A stretch of DNA of 7,554 bases from Clostridia bacterium (GCA_017395725.1 JAFQOB010000206.1:1-7554); one strand, 5' to 3'; positions 1 to 6,114 are shown, counted from the first letter of the stretch. Notes: generated from the letters alone by a model not told the origin. Translations and numbers: made by a program.

Positions 1-2
1 AT

Positions 3-152
3 CACGCTCCCGAATACGACCTTTCCAATCTTAACTTAGGCAAAATAGAATTCGAAGAAGGAAAGAAATACACACTTAACGTCTACGTACTTACCTCTGG
101 TAATGACGGCAAGGAACAAAAAATTGTTGCAAACTACAGATTTACAAAATAA
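3..152 (+). CDS. C-terminal fragment of an unidentified protein, possibly ending in a fibronectin-III/Ig-like beta domain
   Basis: The only frame open from the window edge begins at position 3 and gives 49 residues before TAA at 150-152; the start lies outside. The tail alternates hydrophobic and polar residues (KKYTLNVYVLTS, then IVANYRFTK), as the last strands of a beta-sandwich do. The pattern 'GKxYTLxVYVLTSxG' recalls the fibronectin-III-like tail of some clostridial extracellular enzymes such as metallophosphoesterases, but 49 residues cannot decide this. It ends 43 bases before the next gene on the same strand, and no terminator hairpin is visible between them, so the two may be cotranscribed. 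The coding frame is confident; the function is not. Confidence 0.6.
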   Translation, partial: HAPEYDLSNLNLGKIEFEEGKKYTLNVYVLTSGNDGKEQKIVANYRFTK

Positions 153-195
153 CATTTTTTGATTATTACCTCAAACTATTTATAGGAGTATAAAA

Positions 196-1032
196 ATGAA
201 ACTCAGTGTATGGTCAAGCTATTATGTTGAGCTAAAAATAGAAGATGCCGTAAAAAGATTTATTGAAAACGGTATTTACTGTTCGGAATTGTCCGACGAG
301 CACGGCTTTGAATTACTGAACAGAAGCGAAAACGTAGTCGAAACCGGAAAGCTTTTTGCAAAGTTTCTTTCTGAGCAAAATTTTGAGATTACTCAAGGAC
401 ATTTATATTTGAGAATCAAAATATGCTCCGATGATACCGCTTTGGAAGCACTTTACAAGTGGATAGATCTGTATGAAGCAATAGGCATTAAAAATATGGT
501 ACTCCATTGCGATAATATGGTAGGTTCTACCTTCACAAGAGAAGAAAAGATTGAGAAAAACATTGAAAAACTGCGTCTTTTAGCGGAATATGTAAAAGAC
601 AAAGATATCACAATTTGTTTGGAAAATCTTCGTCCTCACTCTCCCGAAGAGCAAGAATTGGTAGATAGAAGTGCTGACGACTTGCTTTATATTATTGACC
701 GCGTCGGAAGCGACAGGTTTGGAATATGTCTTGATACGGGACACCTACATTTAACCGATAAAAACCAACGCGAATTTATATTAAAAGCAGGCAGTAAGCT
801 GAAAGCTTTGCATATCGCCAACAACGAAGGCGTTACAGACCAGCATATGATGCCCTTTTCAAGAGGAACGGTAAACTTTATCGAGGTTGTAAAAACCTTA
901 CGTGAAATCGGTTACCGGGGACCTTTTAATCTTGAAATCCCCGGCGAACGCAGAGCACCTATCGAAATCCTTGATTACAAGCTTCACTATATCAAAAAAG
1001 TGTTTGAGTATCTTATCAGAGTTACAGATTAA
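196..1032 (+). CDS. Sugar phosphate isomerase/epimerase-like TIM-barrel protein (AP endonuclease 2 superfamily)
   Basis: This 278-residue protein spans a whole xylose-isomerase-like TIM barrel. The ATG follows AGGAG (184-188) by 7 bases. Superfamily landmarks appear in order: QGH (H69), LHCDN (H104), ICLENL (E143), CLDTGH (D180, H183), KALHIANN (H206), TDQHMMPF (D215, H217) and NLEIPGE (E247). These nine residues match in order and kind the metal ligands known from endonuclease IV, and many sugar isomerases of this superfamily keep the same set. Metal-dependent isomerisation or epimerisation of a sugar or sugar derivative is therefore the likely reaction, in the cytoplasm (no signal peptide). 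The substrate is unknown. A paralogue with the same ligand pattern lies tail-to-tail with it (stop at 1078), separated by a shared terminator. A DNA-repair role is less likely because the sequence departs from true endonuclease IV outside the ligands, but it cannot be excluded by eye. Confidence 0.85.
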   Translation: MKLSVWSSYYVELKIEDAVKRFIENGIYCSELSDEHGFELLNRSENVVETGKLFAKFLSEQNFEITQGHLYLRIKICSDDTALEALYKWIDLYEAIGIKNMVLHCDNMVGSTFTREEKIEKNIEKLRLLAEYVKDKDITICLENLRPHSPEEQELVDRSADDLLYIIDRVGSDRFGICLDTGHLHLTDKNQREFILKAGSKLKALHIANNEGVTDQHMMPFSRGTVNFIEVVKTLREIGYRGPFNLEIPGERRAPIEILDYKLHYIKKVFEYLIRVTD

Positions 1033-1046
1033 TTTGTAAATACAAC

Positions 1047-1076
1047 AAAAAAACCGACTTTTCAGTCGGTTTTTTT
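1047..1076. terminator. Bidirectional rho-independent terminator between convergent isomerase genes
   Basis: A7 precedes a perfect stem CCGACT (1054-1059), loop TTTC, AGTCGG (1064-1069), followed by T7 (1070-1076). The element is symmetrical, so each strand reads hairpin plus seven U. It begins 15 bases after the plus-strand stop and ends one base before the minus-strand stop codon at 1078, so one hairpin serves both transcripts. Confidence 0.93.
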
Positions 1077-1077
1077 A

Positions 1078-1974
1078 TTATTCTTCAAAGCAATTATATT
1101 TTTGCAAAATACATTTGCCAAGCTCATATAAATATTTTTCAAAGGCGTCACGGAGTTCAATAGGCGGATTTGCAAGAAGTGTGCTATGTGAATATTCCCG
1201 TCTCTTATCTGCAAAAGCAAAGAATTTGCCCACCTCAAAGGTGAAATATCCGTCATATCCTATATGCTTTAATCCACACATAACGGAATCAAGATTTAAT
1301 GAACCTAAAAATGGGACAAGGTGCTCATCGCGTTCACCCTTGTTATCTTGTATATGCAACGCTTTTATATGACCTCCAAGCATACGTATCGCTTCGTCTT
1401 GTGGCATTTCCTGCAAATTCGCGTGTCCCACGTCCCAAACAGCGTGGAATAGTGGGTGGTTTACAAGCTCAACCATACGCAACAGGTCGGGAGCATTATC
1501 TATCCAATAAGTATCCGCTTTATGCATCTTATTAAAGTTCTCAACAAGAATATTTACACCGTATTTCGACGCCCTTTCAAGCAACGGCATAAAAAACTCT
1601 TTATTTTTTTGTAAAGTTTCCTCAACAGAGAGTCCCGGCGCATACCCCGAATGTACCACAAGATTGGGAATCCCCCACGCTCCGCAAGCATCAACACAAC
1701 GCAGAGTATCTTTAAGTAACACACCGCAGTCGACAAGTGGCTTCCCCATAGGAGAATGAGCCTGAACAAGTTTTATGCCCAACTCTTCCGTATTTTTAAT
1801 AATATTCTCGAAATACCCTTTGTAATCTTCCGAATACACTCCGTTTTGCAAACGGTAATCGGGTCCAAAATTATAGTCGGCATATTTAAAACCCGCATCA
1901 CGAATATGCTTTAAAGCCACTGTCTGAGAGTCTGTATAAGCAGAATAATCTCCCGTTGTCGTTGCTAATTTCAT
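1078..1974 (-). CDS. Second sugar phosphate isomerase/epimerase-like TIM-barrel protein
   Basis: This 298-residue cytoplasmic TIM-barrel protein belongs to the same superfamily as the isomerase at 196-1032. It carries the full nine-residue ligand pattern: QAH (H73), VVHSG (H108), ILVENF (E145), WDVGH (D181, H184), KALHIQDN (H207), RDEHLVPF (D216, H218) and FTFEV (E247). The frame is open to a TTG at 1998, eight codons further up, but AGAGGA (1983-1988) sits 8 bases before the ATG at 1974 and falls inside that extension, so the ATG is chosen. It follows the glycosidase gene by only 27 bases with no terminator between, so both should be on one mRNA starting near 4303. A sugar released by the glycosidase, or a derivative of it, is a reasonable substrate guess; that is inference. 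Compared with its neighbour it has about 30 extra C-terminal residues (roughly 262-298), predicted helical by eye. Confidence 0.87.
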   Translation of the reverse strand: MKLATTTGDYSAYTDSQTVALKHIRDAGFKYADYNFGPDYRLQNGVYSEDYKGYFENIIKNTEELGIKLVQAHSPMGKPLVDCGVLLKDTLRCVDACGAWGIPNLVVHSGYAPGLSVEETLQKNKEFFMPLLERASKYGVNILVENFNKMHKADTYWIDNAPDLLRMVELVNHPLFHAVWDVGHANLQEMPQDEAIRMLGGHIKALHIQDNKGERDEHLVPFLGSLNLDSVMCGLKHIGYDGYFTFEVGKFFAFADKRREYSHSTLLANPPIELRDAFEKYLYELGKCILQKYNCFEE

Positions 1975-1982
1975 AATAATAA

Positions 1983-1988
1983 TCCTCT
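1983..1988 (-). promoter_or_regulatory. Ribosome binding site that fixes the start of the minus-strand isomerase
   Basis: AGAGGA on the minus strand lies 8 bases upstream of the ATG at 1974. It would be inside the coding sequence if the in-frame TTG at 1998 were used, and that TTG has no purine-rich site before it. Confidence 0.75.
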
Positions 1989-2001
1989 GTTTTTTCAATC
2001 T

Positions 2002-4269
2002 TTACTCAATAGGAATATAAAAAACCGTATTTATAGGACGTACCTGTCCCGCACAGCTTCCGGAAGAAGTAGACGGAAAACTAAGCTCAAGAAAACTGCC
2101 GTCTTTTACCATACCGAGCATTGCCGAGCCACCGCCGTCACAGTTCATAAGATACTGAATATCGGGAAACAACCGTCTTGCTATAGTAATCATCTCAGCA
2201 TAATCGGCACCCGTAGAACGCCACGTTCTTCCGGAAAAAACCAAAATAACTAAACTTCCCTCTTTGGTACAACCAATTGCAGTACGTGGATGCTTAACAA
2301 GACTGTGAAGATTGGATTCCTGTGTTTGTCTTGACAATGGGTTTGTCCAACCCTCTTCGTCAAACCATTTTTCCATATTGTCGCCGTCACACAGTCCAAT
2401 ACCGTCTCGTATCAAGGTTAGTCCGCCACCATACGCCCAACTTACCTTTTCCCATTCATCTTTTTCAATTCCCTCGGGCGAATCAAGCTTAACGTCAAGA
2501 GTCAATCCTGATATATCATAGTATCCGTCATTAAGTCTGTCACATTTTTCAAGTAAAGGTAATGCAGCTTCTTCGGCAAGAGACAACACCACGCCAACGC
2601 TTGGCAGCAGCACATCCCCCTTTCTGATACAAGTAACTTTATCTCTCAAAAGCACTATATTAACTCTTCCCTCGCCTACCGCAATTTTATATGTATTTCT
2701 GTCGGCATCGCGGTCCTTCGCCGCATAGGAGGGAGCATATACCCTAACAGAAGAAATATCGGAGTTTACGTCTTCTTTTTTCCAGCTAAAGCTTATCCCT
2801 GAAATACAAACTCTGCCTCCGCCTAATTTGTGATTAAAAAACAAAAATCTTCCGTCTTCTTTTTTGGCAATACAGGATTTTGCAAACAAAGGAAACGTCT
2901 CTTTATTGTCTATACGCATATAATCAAGGTGTCCCGATGACGCATCTGCCTGCTCCAAAGCACGCTCTTTACGCAAATCGTTATATAATACCCCTAATTT
3001 CGGAGTCATAAAGAACAAAAAGTTTGAAACAATACCCACTCCCGACAGCATATGCTTTTCAAACGTTTGTCTCGGTGTTTTTCCCTTTTCACAGCTGATA
3101 ACTTTAGCGTCCTCAGCCTTTTTTATCTTAACCGCTTGAACCAAAATACCGTTCTGTTTTTGAGTAGAATCATAGCAAATAGGCTGCTCTTCCAATTCCT
3201 TATCAAAATATGCAGACTTATATTCAGCATTGTCAAAGCTACTTAAATAATCGCGAAGTCCCTCGTCGAGCTGTCTGTCAAACTCTGATAAACTTTCAGC
3301 CTTTATATTAAGGGGTAAATCACTGTTTTTTCCACTGTATATGTTTACAAAAAACTGAGGATATTGGCTGTATAACTGTTCTACGGTAAGGTTATATATC
3401 TTGTCTCCGCATTCTTTCCATAAACTGTATAGAATACTGTAGTTAAGGCGTGTCTTTTGAGTCACCGGCACATATTTGGTTATATCCAAACCTTTAGGAA
3501 CGTATACGGTGCAACCTTCTCCACTCCATAAACCTGTCACCGCCTGTGCAAGATATCCATTGGGGTTAGCATACACGACGGCATCTACCAAAAGTCCTCG
3601 GCAAGAGGTAAGTCCCTCTTCGCCATACACAATCAAACAGGCATCGTTTCTGTCAATAAATGACTGCAAACGCTTATTATAAAAAATACCACCGTCATCT
3701 ATAGTCAATATATTTACGTTTTGGGGAAGTAACCCTACTAACGACGAATCGCACAATACCCATATTTCATTATTCTTTGCAGTATTTATATCATTCAGCA
3801 TAAGACTAAACATTTCCGCCTGAGTAACAGCAAAAATAACAGCCTTGCTTCTTTTCAAAAGTTGCTCTTTTATATTGCCTTGGTCAATACCGTTTGGGGT
3901 GAAATTATACGTACTATTTGCAAGCTTTACAAGATAATTGTCTACAGCATTGCCAAGATTAGCTTTACGTACTTTTGCAATGTAATTATAAAGCCTTTCG
4001 GAAGAGTATTCATCAAACCTGTCAAAGTGGTAAATATCATCTGACAAATTCTTTAGATATGCATCATACTGAGCCTTGGTAACAAATCCACCATTAAGCA
4101 TTTTATCTGCCATATCATCGGCAATTCGAGTAACTGTCCCATCTACTCTTGAAACAGATATAGCCACATCGCGAATCTTGCAATAAGCGTAAAGCACATC
4201 TCTTCTGATATCTGCACGAATATATCCGCCAGAACGGTCTTCTTGTGTTAATCTAAGGTATTCCGCCAT
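2002..4269 (-). CDS. Large protein with C-terminal phosphodiester glycosidase (NAGPA/DUF2233-type) domain and unknown N-terminal region
   Basis: This 755-residue protein starts at an ATG preceded by AAAGGTGG (4277-4284), 7 bases away. Roughly residues 370-755 form a phosphodiester glycosidase domain, the family of the mammalian uncovering enzyme that hydrolyses N-acetylglucosamine-1-phosphodiester-N-acetylglucosamine linkages. Visible landmarks are a G-V-G-I-V-S-N-F-L-F-F stretch (410-420), a GGGLTLIRDG strand (614-623), PRTAIG (661-666), the VFSGR loop (677-681), NCDGGGSAM (709-717) and the closing GQVRPINT (741-748). Residues 1-365 match nothing I recognise. Residues 140-260 alternate strands and helices (KAVIFAVTQ, EIWVLCDS, NVNILTIDDGG, DACLIVYGE, TVYVPKG) and could be a Rossmann-like alpha/beta fold. 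The N-terminus is polar with no signal peptide or membrane helix, unlike most relatives, which are exported or lysosomal. It is first in an operon with an isomerase. The family assignment is solid; the substrate and the N-terminal role are unknown. Confidence 0.85.
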   Translation of the reverse strand: MAEYLRLTQEDRSGGYIRADIRRDVLYAYCKIRDVAISVSRVDGTVTRIADDMADKMLNGGFVTKAQYDAYLKNLSDDIYHFDRFDEYSSERLYNYIAKVRKANLGNAVDNYLVKLANSTYNFTPNGIDQGNIKEQLLKRSKAVIFAVTQAEMFSLMLNDINTAKNNEIWVLCDSSLVGLLPQNVNILTIDDGGIFYNKRLQSFIDRNDACLIVYGEEGLTSCRGLLVDAVVYANPNGYLAQAVTGLWSGEGCTVYVPKGLDITKYVPVTQKTRLNYSILYSLWKECGDKIYNLTVEQLYSQYPQFFVNIYSGKNSDLPLNIKAESLSEFDRQLDEGLRDYLSSFDNAEYKSAYFDKELEEQPICYDSTQKQNGILVQAVKIKKAEDAKVISCEKGKTPRQTFEKHMLSGVGIVSNFLFFMTPKLGVLYNDLRKERALEQADASSGHLDYMRIDNKETFPLFAKSCIAKKEDGRFLFFNHKLGGGRVCISGISFSWKKEDVNSDISSVRVYAPSYAAKDRDADRNTYKIAVGEGRVNIVLLRDKVTCIRKGDVLLPSVGVVLSLAEEAALPLLEKCDRLNDGYYDISGLTLDVKLDSPEGIEKDEWEKVSWAYGGGLTLIRDGIGLCDGDNMEKWFDEEGWTNPLSRQTQESNLHSLVKHPRTAIGCTKEGSLVILVFSGRTWRSTGADYAEMITIARRLFPDIQYLMNCDGGGSAMLGMVKDGSFLELSFPSTSSGSCAGQVRPINTVFYIPIE

Positions 4270-4309
4270 ATAAATACCACCTTTAAAGCAATAAAATTTA
4301 TACTAAAAA

Positions 4310-4338
4310 ATTATATCACATTTGTTTTTATTTTTCAA
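4310..4338 (-). promoter_or_regulatory. SigA-type promoter of the glycosidase-isomerase operon
   Basis: On the minus strand TTGAAA (4338-4333) is followed after exactly 17 bases by TATAAT (4315-4310), preceded by TGA to give an extended -10 (TGnTATAAT). Transcription should start near 4303, leaving a 5' leader of about 34 bases that holds the AAAGGTGG ribosome site. No operator-like inverted repeat overlaps the boxes. Confidence 0.85.
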
Positions 4339-4373
4339 TCTAAAAAACTATATATTTTAAATGCATACTTCAC

Positions 4374-4405
4374 AAAAAAACAGACGGTATGTTGATAACA
4401 GTCTG
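4374..4405 (-). terminator. Possible minus-strand terminator downstream of the sigma operon
   Basis: Read on the minus strand, CAGAC (4405-4401) pairs with GTCTG (4385-4381), followed at once by seven T (4380-4374). The intervening 15 bases allow a partial inner stem (GT-AT with ATAC around loop CAAC). The outer stem is only five pairs, so this is weaker than the other terminators, but the U-tract and its position just before the next promoter fit. Confidence 0.45.
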
Positions 4406-4446
4406 CTCAGATAAAGAAACTACTGATTTTTTATATTATTATCTTC

Positions 4447-4470
4447 CCTACCCTTGTAATTAAGGGTAGG
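4447..4470. other. Nine-base-pair intergenic stem-loop
   Basis: CCTACCCTT (4447-4455) and AAGGGTAGG (4462-4470) form a perfect stem around loop GTAATT. On the plus strand it is followed by ATTTTTAATA, which is terminator-like, but no plus-strand gene lies upstream. On the minus strand no U-tract follows. It lies 17 bases beyond the stop of the peptidase-like remnant and may be the 3' hairpin of that lost gene or an mRNA-end stabiliser. Confidence 0.55.
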
Positions 4471-4487
4471 ATTTTTAATATAAGCAA

Positions 4488-4619
4488 TTATGCGTCTAAT
4501 ATTGAAACACTTCCTATAAAGTCAACTTCTGAAAAAGCAATTACCACATCATAGGGTGTATTACTATGATTATCATGTACTATTGCATAATTTACACCAT
4601 CAATTGTGTTATATCCCAC
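4488..4619 (-). pseudogene. Remnant: C-terminal tail of a papain-like (C39/C1-type) cysteine peptidase-like protein
   Basis: Directly after the stop of the membrane-protein gene, in the same frame (TGT TAA AAA GTG GGA), 43 sense codons run from GTG at 4619 to TAA at 4490-4488. The peptide reads as protein-like: VGYNTIDGVNYAIVHDN, then YDVVIAFSEVDF and a final SILDA. The pattern VGY, a short turn, YxIVxDN, then DV plus a hydrophobic strand resembles the end of papain-fold peptidases, where the segment after the catalytic His reads 'VGY…Y.I.KNSW'. The catalytic Cys and His regions would lie upstream and are absent, and the GTG has no ribosome site. I take it as debris of a gene that once stood here. 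The coding character is moderately supported; the peptidase identity is a guess from pattern. Confidence 0.4.
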
Positions 4620-4622
4620 TTT

Positions 4623-5357
4623 TTAACATTTCCAACCAAACAATATATCAAAATACTCTTCCATTTCCTTAAGCGAAGTATCACAGGTATACATACAGCT
4701 ATATTTTATATTTTCAAACTCTTCATATACTCCGTAATACAGTAAAAATTTATCGTCTACAGTAAAAATTGAAAAATTATATAATTCATTTTCACCGTTA
4801 TACATTTCAACGTGATAACCAAATCCGGAATATCCTCTTGAGCTTACAGGCGAATTGCCCTTTAATTGCTTAACTTTTGACAATATTTCTTCAATTTTAT
4901 AAAACGTCTTTTTATCTCCTGTTTTTCCACTTGTAATAATTATCTTATCTACGGAAGAATAATCAAACTTTGAAAAATCCAATTCTTCTTCAACAGGATA
5001 CGTTATCGGCGTATATTCTGGCGTTTCAAGATAAGGATATACATACTGTTCTGTTTCTTCAGCTTGACCGTTAAATATTTTTATTATTCTATCACGTACA
5101 GGTTCAGCAACCGCGCATACAGTAGTAAACGTCAACAAAACAGCTACACAAGCGAAAACTGCTATCTTTAAGGGTGAAAAAACCAATTTTGTTGTCTGAA
5201 TCGGGGGTAAAATATTAAGTTTTTCAAAAGTTTTGTTTTTTATTCTATCAAGTGTCTCCTTATTCAACATGTAATCAACATCTATACTGCTGTTATATAC
5301 CTTTAGTTCGTTTTCGTCCGAAAGACAATTTAGGGCATAATTTATTTTATTTTGCAT
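4623..5357 (-). CDS. Single-pass membrane protein, probable anti-sigma factor partner of the ECF sigma factor
   Basis: This 244-residue protein has three parts: a charged N-terminal segment of about 60 residues, one hydrophobic helix at about 62-84 (from SPLKIAVFACVAVLL onward), and an extracytoplasmic portion (85-244) starting with a Glu/Tyr/Pro-rich linker (98-125). The distal part (about 130-244) looks like a compact alpha/beta domain (KIIITSG, YHVEMYNG, FSIFTVDDKFLLYYG). Its start overlaps the end of the sigma gene by 11 bases (the ATG lies within GATGCAAAATAA), and GGGAGG (5366-5371) lies inside the sigma coding sequence 8 bases ahead, so translation is coupled. Gene order, topology and coupling are typical of anti-sigma factors that hold an ECF sigma at the membrane. 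No HxxxCxxC zinc anti-sigma motif is present, so the role rests on context. A stress sensor or envelope-associated protein of another kind remains possible. Confidence 0.7.
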   Translation of the reverse strand: MQNKINYALNCLSDENELKVYNSSIDVDYMLNKETLDRIKNKTFEKLNILPPIQTTKLVFSPLKIAVFACVAVLLTFTTVCAVAEPVRDRIIKIFNGQAEETEQYVYPYLETPEYTPITYPVEEELDFSKFDYSSVDKIIITSGKTGDKKTFYKIEEILSKVKQLKGNSPVSSRGYSGFGYHVEMYNGENELYNFSIFTVDDKFLLYYGVYEEFENIKYSCMYTCDTSLKEMEEYFDILFGWKC

Positions 5358-5907
5358 CGAAATAACCTCCCAACGCAGTTTTTAATTTTTTTAAAGTTCG
5401 CAATAAACGCTTTTGAACCGCATTTTGAGATATCCTCATTTTAGTTGCGATTTCTGCAACTGTTTCGTTTAGATAAAAACGACGAAAGATTATTGTTCTA
5501 TTTGGTTCTTTTAAATTAAAGACTGCTTTAAATATTTCTTCTTGTTCTTCTTTCTTTATGTAATATCTACTTGTATCTTCTTCATTATCTTGAATTTCCG
5601 GAAAATCATCAACATTCAACAAAACAACGTTATTTGCAGTTAATTGCCTAAACTTATCTGTTGCCGTGTTTTTTGAAATAACTGCAATAAAGTTTTTGAT
5701 TGAACTTTTTTCAAAGTCGTAATAATCCAAACTCTTGTAAAGCTTAACAAAAGCATCGCTGACAGCCTCTTCTATATCTTCTTTGGTTGCAACCATATAA
5801 AGCTTTTTGTATACAATTGAATAAACGAATCCCATATATTCGTCCATTAGCTCTTGCAATAATAGTTCGGGGGATTCTTTGAGTTCAAATAATTTTTTAT
5901 TCTTCAA
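5347..5907 (-). CDS. ECF-type RNA polymerase sigma factor (sigma-70 family)
   Basis: This 186-residue protein has the two-domain ECF layout and the usual length. Region 2 covers about residues 20-90: YMGFVYSIVYKK, EDIEEAVSDAFVKLYKSL for core binding, and KNFIAVISKNTATDKFR for -10 recognition. An acidic linker (99-112) separates it from region 4 at about 122-176, whose helix-turn-helix runs from LNETVAEIATKM through ISQNAVQKRLLR. The start is TTG at 5907: an in-frame TAG directly precedes it and CGAGGA (5915-5920) lies 7 bases upstream, so no earlier start exists. The downstream membrane-protein gene overlaps its end and is probably its regulator. Its base composition is very AT-rich (row 5521-5580 has 16 G+C of 60) compared with murC. 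It would redirect RNA polymerase in response to a membrane or envelope signal; the regulon is unknown. Confidence 0.92.
   Translation of the reverse strand: MKNKKLFELKESPELLLQELMDEYMGFVYSIVYKKLYMVATKEDIEEAVSDAFVKLYKSLDYYDFEKSSIKNFIAVISKNTATDKFRQLTANNVVLLNVDDFPEIQDNEEDTSRYYIKKEEQEEIFKAVFNLKEPNRTIIFRRFYLNETVAEIATKMRISQNAVQKRLLRTLKKLKTALGGYFDAK
5366..5371 (-). promoter_or_regulatory. Ribosome binding site of the membrane protein, inside the sigma gene
   Basis: GGGAGG on the minus strand, 8 bases upstream of the ATG at 5357 and within the last codons of the sigma factor. It supports independent but coupled initiation of the partner gene. Confidence 0.85.
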
Positions 5908-5914
5908 CTATGTG

Positions 5915-5920
5915 TCCTCG
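5915..5920 (-). promoter_or_regulatory. Ribosome binding site that decides the TTG start of the sigma gene
   Basis: CGAGGA on the minus strand, 7 bases ahead of TTG at 5907. The codon immediately before the TTG is an in-frame TAG (5910-5908), so the TTG is the first possible start in this frame. Confidence 0.8.
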
Positions 5921-5942
5921 CATTTTTGAAAGTCTTTCATTA

Positions 5943-5972
5943 ATTATATTCGAAACAAACGTTACATTTCAG
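5943..5972 (-). promoter_or_regulatory. Probable housekeeping promoter of the sigma/anti-sigma operon
   Basis: On the minus strand TATAAT (5948-5943) is a perfect -10. An 18-base spacer separates it from CTGAAA (5972-5967), which matches the -35 consensus at four of six positions. The start of transcription would fall near 5936, giving a leader of about 28 bases containing the CGAGGA ribosome site. It lies just after the terminator at 6005-6033, which isolates the operon from murC. Confidence 0.6.
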
Positions 5973-6004
5973 CCGTTTTTTATAAAATTTTTTCTGCATA
6001 ATAT

Positions 6005-6033
6005 AAAAAAAGTGGACTTTTTTTAAAGCCCAC
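6005..6033 (-). terminator. Minus-strand rho-independent terminator downstream of murC
   Basis: Read on the minus strand: GTGGGCTTT (6033-6025), loop AAAA, AAAGTCCAC (6020-6012), then seven T (6011-6005). All nine positions pair in minus-strand RNA, with one G-U wobble. On the plus strand the same position is an A-C mismatch and no U-tract follows, so the element is directional. It ends transcription coming from murC or from the small ORF at 6055-6114. Confidence 0.9.
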
Positions 6034-6054
6034 GCAAAAAAACAATATACTCTG

Positions 6055-6114
6055 TTATTTTTCACGGCGGCAGCAAGCCACCGCCCACAGTATATAGTAA
6101 TGATTGTAGAACAT
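6055..6114 (-). CDS. Possible 19-residue small protein
   Basis: An ATG at 6114 opens 19 codons (MFYNHYYILWAVACCRREK) to TAA at 6057-6055. The peptide has an aromatic start, a short hydrophobic core and a Cys-Cys/basic end, a plausible composition for a small membrane-associated peptide. A purine-rich AAGGGG lies 13 bases upstream, which is too far to be ideal, and GGG lies 4 to 5 bases upstream. The strong terminator at 6033-6005 follows 21 bases after the stop, as expected for a short independent transcript. I found no convincing promoter. The DNA also forms a GC-rich hairpin (GGCGG with CCGCC, extended by wobbles in minus-strand RNA), so it could be a structured RNA instead. Confidence 0.22.
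   Translation of the reverse strand: MFYNHYYILWAVACCRREK

Noticed and set aside
1115..1535. Plus-strand open frames opposite the minus-strand isomerase
   Set aside because: They are antisense shadows; the minus-strand frame carries all the family motifs.
1975..1998. TTG-initiated eight-codon N-terminal extension of the minus-strand isomerase
   Set aside because: The only good ribosome site (AGAGGA, 1983-1988) lies within it and serves the ATG at 1974.
2312..4044. Several 60-69-codon plus-strand frames opposite the glycosidase gene
   Set aside because: No ribosome sites, no recognisable motifs, and full overlap with a well supported gene.
5908..5940. Ten-codon upstream ORF ending in TAG just before the sigma TTG start
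   Set aside because: Its ATG lies between the TATAAT and the expected transcription start, so it would not be in the leader, and it lacks a ribosome site.
5957..5966. TGTAACGTTT on the minus strand, resembling the TGAAAC-type -35 of ECF promoters, which would imply autoregulation
   Set aside because: No CGTC/CGTA-like -10 is found at 16-17 bases, whereas a perfect TATAAT serves the same start. An ECF site with another consensus cannot be excluded.
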